Notes: generated from the letters alone by a model not told the origin. A stretch of 64,000 nucleotides of DNA from Microbacterium sp. C5A9 (GCF_022627955.1 NZ_JABXGD010000011.1:1-64000); one strand, 5' to 3'; counted from the first letter of the stretch, positions 16,388 to 25,513 are shown. A program made the numbers and translations.

Positions 16388-17004
16388 CCTGCCAGTTGTG
16401 CAACCGGCGCGCGGCGACGGCGGACCGCGGTGATCCGGTCGATGGCCACGCCGACGACGAGCGCGATCGCGACGCCGATCCCCGCGCTGATCACCGGCTG
16501 GTCGGTGATCCACGAGCCCGCGAGCAGGCCTATCGCGAGGCTGAGTGCGCTCCAGCTGATGCCCGCGAGCACACTCAGCGGGAGGAACCTGCGCCAGGGG
16601 AATCCCAGCGCGCCTGCCGACATGTTGACGGCGACGCGGCCGACCGGGATGTAGCGGGCCCCCAGGATGAGTGCGGCGCTGCGATGCGCGAGTGCACTCT
16701 CGGCATGGGCGAAGGCGCGGGCGACTCCCGGTCGACGCATCCAGGCCCAGCGGGTCGTGCCCAGCCTGCGCCCGAGAGCGAAGGCGATGTTGTCGCCGAT
16801 CGTTGCTCCGATCGCGGCGATGAGTCCGAGGGGCAGCAGCGCCCAGACGTCGCCGGCCGATGCCAGCACCGCGGCGGCCGCGACGAGCACCGTCTCGCTC
16901 GGCACGGGCGGGAAGAATCCGTCGACGATGGTCACGGCCAGCAACACCGCGAACAGCCAGGGCGACGCCACGGTCTGCAGAATGAGCTCGTTGATAACAT
17001 CCAC
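16384..17004 (-). CDS. DedA-family membrane protein
   Basis: The 206-residue DedA/SNARE-associated (VTT) protein shows VDGFFPPVPSETVL, GATIGDNIAFALGRRLG and ALILGARYIPVGRVAVNMSAGALGF, the three diagnostic blocks including the conserved Glu, Arg and Gly/Pro. DedA proteins flip phospholipids or undecaprenyl phosphate and affect membrane potential and drug resistance. The gene starts an operon with the two-component system: its stop overlaps the kinase start. Confidence 0.9.
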   Translation of the reverse strand: MDVINELILQTVASPWLFAVLLAVTIVDGFFPPVPSETVLVAAAAVLASAGDVWALLPLGLIAAIGATIGDNIAFALGRRLGTTRWAWMRRPGVARAFAHAESALAHRSAALILGARYIPVGRVAVNMSAGALGFPWRRFLPLSVLAGISWSALSLAIGLLAGSWITDQPVISAGIGVAIALVVGVAIDRITAVRRRRAPVAQLAG

Positions 17005-17097
17005 CCGAGAAGGCTAGGAAGCAGGTGGCGGGTGGAGCATCACTCTGCGGTATCGACCGCATCCCTCCGGAGAGGGAGATCCGAGGGGCGCACGGCC

Positions 17098-17418
17098 GTG
17101 GTCGGCGCGACGCCGGTGCAGGGACTGCTCATCGACGACGAGACGCGCTGCGAGCACTACCGTGGTCCGCTCGACGTGATCGCGCTGCGGTTCGCCTGCT
17201 GCGGCGGGTGGTACCCCTGTCATCTGTGCCATGAGGCGACCGCCGATCACGATGCGCGTCCGTGGCCGACGGATGCACGTTCGACGGAGGCCGTGCTCTG
17301 CGGCGTCTGCGGCACGGCGCTGAGCATCGCCGACTACCTGGAGGTGTCCGCATGCCCGACCTGCGAGGCGGGCTTCAATCCGGGGTGCCGGCTGCATCAC
17401 CGTCTGTACTTCGACTGA
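17098..17418 (+). CDS. CHY-type zinc finger protein
   Basis: The product (106 aa from GTG 17098) has the CHY zinc-finger pattern: CEHY, CCGGWYPCHLCH, CGVCG and CPTCEAGFNPGCRLHH, giving enough Cys and His for two or three Zn ions. It is divergent from DedA. Bacterial CHY proteins are small and uncharacterised; eukaryotic relatives are RING-associated, but no RING domain is present here. An upstream start is not excluded. Confidence 0.8.
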   Translation: MVGATPVQGLLIDDETRCEHYRGPLDVIALRFACCGGWYPCHLCHEATADHDARPWPTDARSTEAVLCGVCGTALSIADYLEVSACPTCEAGFNPGCRLHHRLYFD

Positions 17419-17471
17419 CCGGCTTCCACGCCCGACCTCGCGGCATCACCGGAACACTCAGCCGAGCGATC

Positions 17472-17477
17472 TATACT
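17472..17477 (+). promoter_or_regulatory. Putative -10 element of the ABC-F gene
   Basis: TATACT lies about 51 bp before the GTG start of the ABC-F gene in an otherwise GC-rich gap. No convincing -35 hexamer was seen at the proper distance. Confidence 0.35.
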
Positions 17478-17527
17478 GGGAGTTTGGCCGCTCGGCCGCT
17501 TCCCCCTGAACGAACGGACATCCCGCT

Positions 17528-19126
17528 GTGCTTGCCGTGCACGAACTCGAGATCCGCGTGGGCGCACGCCTCCTGATGGAGAACGTGTCGTTCCGCGTGA
17601 GCGACGGAGACAAGATCGGTCTCGTCGGACGCAACGGCGCAGGCAAGACCACGCTCACCAAGGTGCTCGCCGGTGATGTCCTCCCGTCCGGCGGCTCCGT
17701 GACCCGCTCCGGCGAGCTCGGATACCTGCCTCAGGACCCCCGCTCCGGAAACCCGGAGGACCTGGCGCGCACGCGCATCCTCGACGCGCGCGGCCTCGGC
17801 CAGCTCAACCTCGGGATGTCCGAGGCGGCTCTCGCGATGGGCTCTGACGATCCCGCTGTCGCTGACAAGGCGATGAAGCGCTACGCCCGTCTCACCGAGC
17901 AGTTCGAGGCGCAGGGCGGCTACGCGGCAGAGGCGGAGGCGGCGTCGATCGCCAACAACCTGTCGCTGCCCGACCGCATCCTCGACCAGCCGCTGTCGAC
18001 CCTGTCGGGCGGTCAGCGTCGTCGCATCGAGCTGGCGCGCATCCTGTTCTCCGACGCCGAGACGATGATCCTCGACGAGCCGACCAACCACCTCGACGCC
18101 GACAGTGTCGTGTGGCTGCGCGAGTTCCTGAAGAACTACAAGGGTGGCCTGATCGTGATCAGCCACGACGTGGAGCTCGTCGGCGAGACGGTCAACCGCG
18201 TGTTCTACCTCGACGCGAACCGTCAGGTCATCGACACGTACAACATGAACTGGAAGAACTACCTGCGCCAGCGGGTGGCCGACGAGGAACGCCGCAAGAA
18301 GGAGCGCGCCAACGCCGAGAAGAAGGCGACCACCCTGCAGCTGCAGGCGGCGCGCTTCGGGGCGAAGGCATCGAAGGCCGCTGCCGCTCACCAGATGATC
18401 GCCCGTGCCGAGAAGCTGCTCGCCGGTCTCGACGACGTGCGCCAGGAAGATCGCGTGGCGAAACTGCGCTTCCCGAAGCCCGCGCCGTGCGGCAAGACTC
18501 CGATGATGGCGACGGGGCTGTCGAAGTCGTACGGTTCGCTCGAGATCTTCACCGATGTCGATCTCGCCATCGACCGCGGTTCGAAGGTCGTCGTGCTCGG
18601 ACTCAACGGTGCGGGGAAGACGACCCTCCTGCGCATGCTCGCGGGTGTCGACAAGCCCGACACCGGCCAGCTCGAACCCGGCCATGGACTCAAGGTCGGG
18701 TACTACGCGCAGGAGCACGAGAACCTCGACGTGAACCGATCGGTGCTCGAGAACATGGTGTCGGCGGCGCCGCACATCACCGAGATGGAAGCGCGCAAGG
18801 TGCTCGGCTCCTTCCTGTTCACGGGAGACGACGTCCTGAAGCCCGCGGGAGTGCTGTCCGGAGGGGAGAAGACGCGACTGTCGCTCGCGACGCTCGTCGT
18901 CTCCTCGGCCAACCTGCTGCTGCTCGATGAGCCGACCAACAACCTCGACCCCGCCTCGCGCGAAGAGATCCTCGGTGCCCTCGCGCACTACGAGGGTGCC
19001 GTCGTGCTCGTCTCGCACGACCCCGGCGCCGTGCAGTCGCTGAATCCCGAGCGCGTGCTGATCCTGCCCGACGGCGTCGAGGACATCTGGAGCCAGGAGT
19101 ACCAGGACCTCATCGAGCTCGCCTGA
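17528..19126 (+). CDS. ABC-F family ATPase (ribosome-associated type)
   Basis: The 532-residue protein has two ABC domains and no membrane part. The first has Walker A GRNGAGKT (about residue 36), signature LSGGQRRR and LDEPTNHLD; a charged linker of Lys/Arg/Glu residues follows (about 240-285); the second has GLNGAGKT, LSGGEKTR and LDEPTNNLD. ABC-F proteins bind the ribosomal E site and relieve stalling or antibiotic block. The duplicated nucleotide sites and interdomain linker fit that class. It is a stand-alone gene starting with GTG. Confidence 0.92.
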   Translation: MLAVHELEIRVGARLLMENVSFRVSDGDKIGLVGRNGAGKTTLTKVLAGDVLPSGGSVTRSGELGYLPQDPRSGNPEDLARTRILDARGLGQLNLGMSEAALAMGSDDPAVADKAMKRYARLTEQFEAQGGYAAEAEAASIANNLSLPDRILDQPLSTLSGGQRRRIELARILFSDAETMILDEPTNHLDADSVVWLREFLKNYKGGLIVISHDVELVGETVNRVFYLDANRQVIDTYNMNWKNYLRQRVADEERRKKERANAEKKATTLQLQAARFGAKASKAAAAHQMIARAEKLLAGLDDVRQEDRVAKLRFPKPAPCGKTPMMATGLSKSYGSLEIFTDVDLAIDRGSKVVVLGLNGAGKTTLLRMLAGVDKPDTGQLEPGHGLKVGYYAQEHENLDVNRSVLENMVSAAPHITEMEARKVLGSFLFTGDDVLKPAGVLSGGEKTRLSLATLVVSSANLLLLDEPTNNLDPASREEILGALAHYEGAVVLVSHDPGAVQSLNPERVLILPDGVEDIWSQEYQDLIELA

Positions 19127-19157
19127 TCGCCCCGCCTCGCATGGCATAGTCGAGAGC

Positions 19158-19763
19158 GTGACGCACAGCGACGATGACCTGGATACCCGCCCCCTCAACG
19201 AGTGGTTGAGAGGACGGCACGCCCTCACCGGCAGTGCCCCGGACTGGGACCTCAGCGCGTTGCCGGACGATCCGACGAGCCTCTTCGCGGCGTGGCTGCG
19301 TACGGCGGATGCCGCCGGGGTGCCGGAGCCTCACACGGTGACCCTCGCGACGGTGGATGCAGAGGGGCTGCCCGATGCCCGCACGCTCATCCTGAAGAGG
19401 ATCGACGAGCGCGGGTGGGCGTTCGCCAGCACGAGATCGTCACGCAAGGGCGCGCAGCTCGCCGCCGCACCCGCGGCGGCGCTGAACTTCTGGTGGCAGC
19501 CGCAGGTGCGCGCCGTGCGCGTGCGCGGACGCGTGCAGGAGGCGACGGCCGAGGAGAGCGCCGCCGACCTCGCGGCGCGCTCCGCTGCCGCGCGGGCCGA
19601 CATCGCCGACGGCGACTGGGTGCTGTGGCGGATCGTCCCCGCTCGCATCGAGTTCTGGCAGGGCTCACGAGACCGACGGCACACGCGGGTGATCTATGAC
19701 GCCGTCGACACAGGCTGGAACCGGACGCTCATCGGCGGCCCCACGGATCGGCAGACGCCGTGA
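19158..19763 (+). CDS. Pyridoxamine 5'-phosphate oxidase
   Basis: This FMN enzyme oxidises PNP/PMP to pyridoxal 5'-phosphate. The 201-residue product has the split-barrel blocks ARTLILKRIDERGWAFAS (FMN and substrate contacts), ALNFWWQPQVRAVRVRGRV and C-terminal IEFWQGSRDRRHTR, with the substrate-binding Arg/His. It is slightly shorter than E. coli PdxH and lacks the classical LAP ending, so a narrower or altered role is possible. It starts with GTG, 31 bp after the ABC-F gene. Confidence 0.85.
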   Translation: MTHSDDDLDTRPLNEWLRGRHALTGSAPDWDLSALPDDPTSLFAAWLRTADAAGVPEPHTVTLATVDAEGLPDARTLILKRIDERGWAFASTRSSRKGAQLAAAPAAALNFWWQPQVRAVRVRGRVQEATAEESAADLAARSAAARADIADGDWVLWRIVPARIEFWQGSRDRRHTRVIYDAVDTGWNRTLIGGPTDRQTP

Positions 19764-19798
19764 CGTCGTGACGCCGTGACGCGCGCGGATCGACGGCG

Positions 19799-20611
19799 TC
19801 AGCGCGCGTCGAGCAGCTCGTCCTCGACGTCGGCGTCTCGGTCGCGTCGTCGGGACTTCTTCACCGGCGCCGGGGCTCCCTCGAGCTCCTCGCGGTGCTT
19901 GATGATCTCGGTGCGGATGATGTATCCGATGAAGATGAAGCCCATCAGCGCGAACAGGATCCACTGGATCGCATAGGACAGGTGGGGTCCGGGGTCATCG
20001 GTGGGGGAGTCGAATCCACCGAGCGCGACCTCCGGAGCGGGGTCCTCGCTGACGATCTGCCCGTAGGCGCTCGTCACGACGTCGCCGCCCACGATCGCCG
20101 CGATCGACGGCAGATTGATGGTCGGCACCTGGCCGTCAGGGGCGCCGCGTCCCGAGGCGGGCAGCTGCTCGCCCGGCCGCAGGCGAACGATGACCTCGAC
20201 CTCACCCTCCGGCGGCGCGGGCACGGCATCCGGCGATTCTCCGTCGCCCGGCGGAACCCAGCCGCGGTCGACGATGATGACGCGCCCGTCGGCGTCGCGG
20301 AACGGCACCAGCACCTCGAACGCGCTCGTACCGCCGTGCGGGCGGTTGCGGACGAGGAGCTGCTCATCGCTCAGGTATTCGCCTGTGAGCACGACCGGAT
20401 GCCAGACATCGCCCTCGTCGAGCTCTCCGTCGGAGCCGACGAGATCCGCCAGCGGCACGGGGTCGGCGTCGTAGTTCTTCTCGACCAGCGCGATCTGCTC
20501 GGATCTCGACTCGTTGCGATCGAACTGCCACTGGGAGAGGAAGGCGCAGCCGATGGCGAAGCCGATCGCGATCAGGACGTAGACCGTCCAGCGGGTCAGG
20601 CGGGAACTCAC
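19799..20611 (-). CDS. SURF1-family oxidase assembly protein
   Basis: The 270-residue protein has a membrane helix near each end (TRWTVYVLIAIGFAIGCAF and YAIQWILFALMGFIFIGY) flanking a periplasmic domain with FLSQWQFDRNESR, HPVVLTGEYLSDEQLLVRNR and VDRGWVPPG, which are SURF1 hallmarks. It helps insert heme A into cytochrome oxidase and so connects with ctaA/ctaB in this window. The GTG at 20611 overlaps the stop of the small Cys protein gene (GTGA). The C-terminal tail is charged. Confidence 0.92.
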   Translation of the reverse strand: MSSRLTRWTVYVLIAIGFAIGCAFLSQWQFDRNESRSEQIALVEKNYDADPVPLADLVGSDGELDEGDVWHPVVLTGEYLSDEQLLVRNRPHGGTSAFEVLVPFRDADGRVIIVDRGWVPPGDGESPDAVPAPPEGEVEVIVRLRPGEQLPASGRGAPDGQVPTINLPSIAAIVGGDVVTSAYGQIVSEDPAPEVALGGFDSPTDDPGPHLSYAIQWILFALMGFIFIGYIIRTEIIKHREELEGAPAPVKKSRRRDRDADVEDELLDAR

Positions 20612-20802
20612 GAAGGAACACCGTCTCTCACGGTCACGGGGAAGTCCCGGGCGGCCAGGTAGTCGCGGAGGAAGTCGACGTGCTCGGCGCAGGCGAGCCA
20701 CACCTTCTCGCGATCAGCGGCGTGGATGCGCGGATTCCTCCACACGACCTGAGCCGTCGCCGCGTTCCGGCATCCGGCACGCGAGCACTCCAGCTCGCTC
20801 AC
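20608..20802 (-). CDS. Small Cys/His zinc-ribbon-like protein
   Basis: The 64-residue product has Cys-X4-Cys near the N-terminus (ECSRAGC) and CAEHVDFL later, a pattern suited to one Zn ion. It sits between DUF3099 and SURF1 genes with stop-start overlaps on both sides, so the three form one operon. Similar acetone-style short proteins occur beside SURF1 in related actinobacteria, but no function is known. Confidence 0.75.
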   Translation of the reverse strand: MSELECSRAGCRNAATAQVVWRNPRIHAADREKVWLACAEHVDFLRDYLAARDFPVTVRDGVPS

Positions 20803-21152
20803 GCGTCGTCCCGACCGCTCTCCCGGATCGTGAAGACCTGGGGGTCCGACGGCGCCGCGGGCTCCTCGGTGACGACGACGGGTGCTTCGAGCTCCTGCAG
20901 AGGGGACTCGGCCGTCGTCTCGGTGCTGTCGCTGCCCGCGTTCGCGAACACCACGGCGATGTAGGGCAGCACCGCGGCGGCGGCGGCGAAGACCCAGGTG
21001 TACCAGCCGTAGGGCTGCACGAACATCATGAGCGCGAAGCAGACGATTCGGATGGTCATCGTCAGGGCATAGCGGCGCACACGATGGTCCGCCTCGGCCT
21101 GCGGCGACTGCGGCAGGGAGGTCACGGCGGGGACCAGATGCTTGCTCTTCAC
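20799..21152 (-). CDS. DUF3099 membrane protein
   Basis: This 117-residue protein has the DUF3099 pattern: ITS-like LP motif (VTSLPQSP), a conserved Arg/Tyr segment (RVRRYALTMTIRIVCF), two hydrophobic helices, and an acidic tail with TIRESG at the end. Such proteins are limited to actinobacteria and are uncharacterised. It is first in an operon with the small Cys protein and SURF1. Confidence 0.8.
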   Translation of the reverse strand: MKSKHLVPAVTSLPQSPQAEADHRVRRYALTMTIRIVCFALMMFVQPYGWYTWVFAAAAAVLPYIAVVFANAGSDSTETTAESPLQELEAPVVVTEEPAAPSDPQVFTIRESGRDDA

Positions 21153-21204
21153 GATGAGTCCAGCCTACGCCGACCTGGCTCGAACGGCGCGCCGATCAGG
21201 GGCG

Positions 21205-21909
21205 TCAGCTGGAGAAGATGAACGGCAGGGTGAAGGCGCCGACGAACAGGAAGCTGAACACGGTGACCGCGATGCTGAGCACCAGGAACGCCACCATGAC
21301 GTATCCCATGATCACGCCCGCGATCGCCATGCCGCGGCCGCCGAGTGAGGGGTCGGCCTTGATCTGACGAAGCGCCATGTGGCCGGTGATCACCGCGACG
21401 ATCGATGCGAGCATCGGCAGGAACAGCCAGAACAGGACGACGCCGGCGATCCCGCAGATGAGGGAGGTGAGCGCGAGGCCGCTGGTCGGGCGCGAGACGG
21501 GAGTGTACTGGCCGCCGTAGATCGGGTAGCCCGCCTGCTGCGTGCGAGCGCCGTACTGCTGCTGCGCGGTGCCGTAAGGCTGCTGCGCGGTGCTGCCGTA
21601 GGGCTGGTGGGCAGCGCCGTACGGCTGCTGCGCGGTGCCGTACGGCTGCTGCGCGGTGCCGTACGGCTGCTGCTGAGACGGCGCGAGCTCGGAGGCAGGC
21701 GGTGCCGGCGGCGGGGTGAACGACGGTGCGGCACCGGGGTATGCCTGCGACGGGGTGGCTGCGGCCTCGGCACGCGGGGCCGGCGGGAGGCCCTGCGGGG
21801 ACGGCGGGTACGGGAGTGTGGGCTGCGTGGCCGACGGCGGCACCGGCGCGGTCGGCTGGTCGGGGCCGGCTGCGGGAGGCACCGGTAGGGGGCTGCTGCT
21901 GTCGCTCAC
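21205..21909 (-). CDS. DUF4190 membrane protein with Gln/Pro/Tyr repeats
   Basis: Starting at GTG 21909, the 234-residue protein has a long Pro/Ala/Gln-rich cytoplasmic region with repeats of the QQPYGTA type (about residues 85-130), followed by a DUF4190 domain of two to three membrane helices (SGLALTSLICGIAGVVLFW, GHMALRQIKADP, GRGMAIAGVIMGY). Function is unknown. Repeat-rich tails of this type are often interaction or phase-separating regions in actinobacterial membrane proteins; that is only a suggestion here. Confidence 0.82.
   Translation of the reverse strand: MSDSSSPLPVPPAAGPDQPTAPVPPSATQPTLPYPPSPQGLPPAPRAEAAATPSQAYPGAAPSFTPPPAPPASELAPSQQQPYGTAQQPYGTAQQPYGAAHQPYGSTAQQPYGTAQQQYGARTQQAGYPIYGGQYTPVSRPTSGLALTSLICGIAGVVLFWLFLPMLASIVAVITGHMALRQIKADPSLGGRGMAIAGVIMGYVMVAFLVLSIAVTVFSFLFVGAFTLPFIFSS
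21551..21673. repeat. Degenerate 21-bp coding repeats (QQPYGTA units)
   Basis: About six imperfect units of CTGCTGCGCGGTGCCGTACGG type run in tandem inside the DUF4190 gene. All keep frame and encode QPYG-centred heptads. One unit carries an insertion of a Ser codon (QPYGSTA), and unit differences suggest past slippage. Confidence 0.8.
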
Positions 21910-22047
21910 GTCATGCCTTTCGTCGCACTCAGGGTTCCAGTGTCGAAGGGTCTCTGTCAAACGTCCGACGAGGTGGCGCATCCGCATCATCGGTAGGATC
22001 GTTCACGACCCGGCCGCCGACCCCCGCGAGCCAGATCAGGAGTGGAA

Positions 22048-22758
22048 ATGAGTTCTCAGCGCGTCGTCCTCGTCACCGGTGGAAACCGCGGAATCGGCCG
22101 TGCCATCGCAGAGCGCTTCGTGCGTGACGGCTATCGCGTCGCGGTGACCGCGCGCAGCGGCGAGGGCCCCGAGGGGACCTTGACGGTGCGGGCGGACGTC
22201 ACGGATGCCGCAGCGCTCGACGCCGCCTTCACCGAAGTGGAGCAGCAGCTCGGCCCGGTGGAGATCGTGGTAGCCAACGCCGGCATCACCAAAGACACCC
22301 TGCTCCTGCGCATGAGCGAGGACGACTTCGACAGCGTCGTCGCCACGAACCTCGGCGGCACGTTCCGCGTGGTCAAGCGTGCGTCGAAGGGCATGCTGCG
22401 AGCCCGCTTCGGTCGCGTGATCCTCATCTCGAGCGTCGTCGGCCTCTACGGTTCGGCGGGTCAGGTGAACTATTCGGCGTCGAAGAGCGCCCTCGTGGGC
22501 TTCGCGCGCTCTCTCACCCGCGAGCTCGGGGGCCGGGGGATCACCGCCAACGTCGTGGCGCCCGGGTTCATCGAGACCGATATGACCGCCGAGCTGCCCG
22601 AAGAGACGCAGAAGCAGTACAAGGCGAACATCCCCGCCGGCCGCTTCGCGACCCCCGACGAGGTCGCCGGCGTCGTGACGTGGCTGGCGAGCGATGAGTC
22701 GGGCTACATCTCCGGTGCCGTGATTCCCGTCGACGGCGGTCTCGGCATGGGACACTGA
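22048..22758 (+). CDS. Beta-ketoacyl-ACP reductase (FabG-type SDR)
   Basis: The 236-residue short-chain dehydrogenase has the NADPH site TGGNRGIGRA, NAG in VANAGITKD, and the catalytic Ser-Tyr-Lys as ISSVVGLYGS and YSASKSAL. The C-terminal PGFIETDMT and PVDGGLGMGH are typical of FabG. ATG 22048 is preferred over GTG 22042 because AGGAG lies 7 bp upstream. It is remote from the fab cluster at 35.6-39.2 kb. In mycobacteria a FabG1 pairs with an inhA-type reductase; none follows here. Confidence 0.88.
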   Translation: MSSQRVVLVTGGNRGIGRAIAERFVRDGYRVAVTARSGEGPEGTLTVRADVTDAAALDAAFTEVEQQLGPVEIVVANAGITKDTLLLRMSEDDFDSVVATNLGGTFRVVKRASKGMLRARFGRVILISSVVGLYGSAGQVNYSASKSALVGFARSLTRELGGRGITANVVAPGFIETDMTAELPEETQKQYKANIPAGRFATPDEVAGVVTWLASDESGYISGAVIPVDGGLGMGH

Positions 22759-22789
22759 CGGCCGACGGGTCCTGACCCCGACCCGGCGC

Positions 22790-23494
22790 TCATCCCTCCC
22801 GGCGGGTCGCCGCGGCGTCGATGAGCTCCGCCAGCCGGTGGGGAACCGAGAACTGCGGCCAGTGCCCCGAACCGATTCGGACGACCTCCGCATCGACGAT
22901 CGCCCGGAACTCGTCCGCGTACGGACCCCACTGATCGAGTTCGGACTCGAGGGTCTCACGATCGAGGCCACCCATGAGCAGGGTCACCGGTACGCGGTGA
23001 CGCGCGTCGTCGCGGAGGCTGATCTCGTCTGTCGGCACTCGTGCCGGAACGCTGTGCACGAGTCGCGCTGTGCGCGCACGCGTGTCGTCGTCGAGGTCGT
23101 CGACGTCTTCTGCGGGGAAGAAGTCCCAGCCCGGGAAAGGGATGACGCCGTCCACGACCTCGAACTCGCTGATGCCGGATCCCGGAGGGGGCGGAACGGT
23201 GTCGACGAAGACGACGCGCGAGACGTCGTCGGGTCTCGCGTCGGCGACGCCCCACGCGACGTTGCCTCCCCCGCTGTGGCCGACGACCACGACCGGTTTC
23301 GCGGCGGCATCGACGGCCGTCACTGCGGCGGCGACCCAGTCGGCGATGCCGATGTCGGCGGTCTCTGCGGCGGGCGCGCCCACGCCGGGCAGTGTCAACG
23401 GATGCACGGTGTGGCCCGCGCGCTCGAGGTCGGCGGTGACGTCGCTCCAGCTCGATGCCTCGAGCCAGAGTCCGGGGATGAGGATGATGTCCAT
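22790..23494 (-). CDS. Alpha/beta hydrolase
   Basis: From ATG 23494 the 234-residue protein starts directly with the fold (MDIILIPGLWLEASSW). The nucleophile elbow is GHSGGGN, the likely acid is in the LMGGLDRETL region, and the His is in GSGHWPQFS. The oxyanion motif is the early GLW. It belongs to the EstA/haloalkane-like small hydrolase group; substrate unknown. It is convergent with fabG and 32 bp downstream of serB on the same strand. Confidence 0.82.
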   Translation of the reverse strand: MDIILIPGLWLEASSWSDVTADLERAGHTVHPLTLPGVGAPAAETADIGIADWVAAAVTAVDAAAKPVVVVGHSGGGNVAWGVADARPDDVSRVVFVDTVPPPPGSGISEFEVVDGVIPFPGWDFFPAEDVDDLDDDTRARTARLVHSVPARVPTDEISLRDDARHRVPVTLLMGGLDRETLESELDQWGPYADEFRAIVDAEVVRIGSGHWPQFSVPHRLAELIDAAATRREG

Positions 23495-23526
23495 GCGCCG
23501 ACGATAGTCCGGGGCGCCGACATCCG

Positions 23527-24162
23527 TCAGGGGAGGAGCGCGATGACCTCGGACAGATCCTGAGGGCCGACCACGAGGCTCGCTGCCGCGCGCACCGCGG
23601 GCTTGGCGTTGAACGCGAGTCCGAGACCCGCGGCGGCCATCATCTGCAGGTCGTTCGCACCGTCGCCGATCGCGATCGTGGCGTGGCGGGGCACGCCGAG
23701 TTCGTCGGCCCACTCGCTCAGGGACGTCGCCTTGGCGGCCGCGTCGACGATCTCGCCGTGCACTCGACCGGAGAGCGTCCCGTCGGCGACCTCGAGGCGA
23801 TTCGCGCGCCACCGGTCCACACCCAGACCCGGCGCGACGTCATCGAGGATCTCGTGGAATCCGCCCGAGACGACGCCGACCACACCACCGCGATCATGCA
23901 CTGCTGCGGTGAGTTCACGGACTCCGGGGGTCGGCTCGATGCGCGCGAGCACTCGTGCGAAAGACGCGACCGGGACGCCCTCGAGAGCGGCGACTCGGGA
24001 TCGCAGACTCGTCGCGAAGTCGATCTCTCCGCGCATCGCCGCCTCGGTGGCCGCCTGCACCTCGTCGCGGCGCCCGGCCTCGTCGGCGATCAACTCGATC
24101 ACCTCGTTGCGGATCAGGGTGGAATCGGCATCGAGGACGACGAGGAAGCGCGCGGAAGTCAC
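23527..24162 (-). CDS. Phosphoserine phosphatase SerB
   Basis: This HAD-family enzyme makes serine from phosphoserine. The 211-residue protein has the nucleophile motif DADSTLIRNEV (first Asp nucleophile, second Asp acid), the Ser motif VVSGGFHEIL, the Lys in AKATSL, and motif IV GDGANDLQMM. It lacks the N-terminal ACT domain seen in mycobacterial SerB2, so it is the short form. Neighbour glgC lies 40 bp away on the same strand. Confidence 0.93.
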   Translation of the reverse strand: MTSARFLVVLDADSTLIRNEVIELIADEAGRRDEVQAATEAAMRGEIDFATSLRSRVAALEGVPVASFARVLARIEPTPGVRELTAAVHDRGGVVGVVSGGFHEILDDVAPGLGVDRWRANRLEVADGTLSGRVHGEIVDAAAKATSLSEWADELGVPRHATIAIGDGANDLQMMAAAGLGLAFNAKPAVRAAASLVVGPQDLSEVIALLP

Positions 24163-24202
24163 TGTCAGAGCCTACCGATCCGCGGGACGACAGCGTGACG
24201 TG

Positions 24203-25444
24203 TCATCGCTCGATGAAGAGCCCCTTGCCCACCACGGTGATGCCGGACTCGGTGACCGTGAAACCACGGGCGAGATCTCGTTCGCGGTCGACGCCCACGG
24301 TCGCGCCGTCGGCGAGGACGACGTTCTTGTCGAGGATGGCCCGATGCACCCGGGACCCTGCGCCGACCCGGACTCCGTCGAACACCACGGAGTCGGTGAT
24401 CGTCGATCCACCCCCCGCGAGAGTCCACGGACCGACCACGCTGCGTTCGAGATGGGTGCCCGAGAGCACGGATCCGAGCGAGACGATGGAATCGATCGCG
24501 TTGCCGATGCGTCCGACCGAATCGCGGACGAACTTCGCGGGCGGTGAGTTCACGGCCTGCGAGTGGATCGGCCACTCCATGTTGTAGAGGTTGAAGATCG
24601 GCAGCGTCGAGATCAGGTCCATGTGGGCGTCGAAGAAGGAATCGATCGTACCCACGTCGCGCCAGTAGGAGCGGTCACGCGGCGAAGAGCCCGGCACCTC
24701 GTTCTGCTTCATGTCGTAGTAGCCGGCCTCGCCGCGGTCGACGAAGTAGGGCACAATATCGCCGCCCATGTCGTGACCCGACGTGGGGGACTCGCCATCG
24801 GCCTCGACAGCCGCGATCAGCGCATCGGCATCGAAGATGTAGTTGCCCATCGACGCGAGTACCTCGTGCGGGGAGTCCTCGAGACCGGCGATGTCGGTCG
24901 GCTTCTCGAGGAACTGCTTGATGCGACCGGTCTCGGTGTCGGCATCGATCACGCCGAACTGCGAGGCCATCGCGAGGGGCTGGCGGATGCCGGCGACGGT
25001 GGCCTTGGCGCCGGACTCGATGTGCGCCTCGAGCATCTGACGGAAGTCCATCCGGTAGACGTGATCGGCGCCGATCACCACGACGATGTCGGGCTTCTCG
25101 TCGTTGATCAGGTTCATGCTCTGCAGGATCGCGTCGGCGGAGCCCGAGAACCACCTCTTGCCGAGGCGCTGCTGCGCGGGAACCGACGTGACGTACGAGT
25201 CGAGCAGAGCCGACATACGCCAGGTCTGCGAGATGTGGCGATCGAGGCTGTGCGACTTGTACTGGGTCAGCACGACGATCTGTCGCAGACCGGAGTTGAT
25301 CAGGTTCGAGATCGCGAAATCGATCAGTCGATACTGTCCGCCGAACGGCACTGCCGGTTTCGCGCGATCGGCCGTGAGTGGCATGAGACGCTTGCCCTCG
25401 CCGCCGGCGAGGATGATGCCGAAGATCTTCTTTGGTGCGGACAT
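24203..25444 (-). CDS. Glucose-1-phosphate adenylyltransferase GlgC
   Basis: GlgC makes ADP-glucose for glycogen or maltose-1-phosphate synthesis. The 413-residue product has the nucleotidyl-transferase signature LAGGEGKRLMPLTADRAKPA near the N-terminus, RLIDFAISN, the catalytic/binding Asp in GADHVYRMD, and a C-terminal left-handed beta-helix. It is divergent from the glycosyltransferase gene with 69 bp between. A single locus for both steps implies shared control. Confidence 0.96.
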   Translation of the reverse strand: MSAPKKIFGIILAGGEGKRLMPLTADRAKPAVPFGGQYRLIDFAISNLINSGLRQIVVLTQYKSHSLDRHISQTWRMSALLDSYVTSVPAQQRLGKRWFSGSADAILQSMNLINDEKPDIVVVIGADHVYRMDFRQMLEAHIESGAKATVAGIRQPLAMASQFGVIDADTETGRIKQFLEKPTDIAGLEDSPHEVLASMGNYIFDADALIAAVEADGESPTSGHDMGGDIVPYFVDRGEAGYYDMKQNEVPGSSPRDRSYWRDVGTIDSFFDAHMDLISTLPIFNLYNMEWPIHSQAVNSPPAKFVRDSVGRIGNAIDSIVSLGSVLSGTHLERSVVGPWTLAGGGSTITDSVVFDGVRVGAGSRVHRAILDKNVVLADGATVGVDRERDLARGFTVTESGITVVGKGLFIER

Positions 25445-25513
25445 GCACCAACCATAGAGGCGAATCGGCCCGGCGAACTAGCATCTGGACAAGTGAGTCA
25501 CTACCGTCTAGAC

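Noticed and set aside
15128..17062. 644-codon frame including the kinase and the DedA region
   Set aside because: Its first 225 codons are another frame of dedA; the kinase starts at 16387 in an ATGA overlap.
21551..21673. Tandem repeats as a CRISPR array
   Set aside because: No spacers, units are 21 bp and in coding frame, and no cas genes are present.
24563..25513. N-terminal extension of the glycogen synthase frame
   Set aside because: It is antisense to glgC; the GT4 fold starts at ATG 25514.
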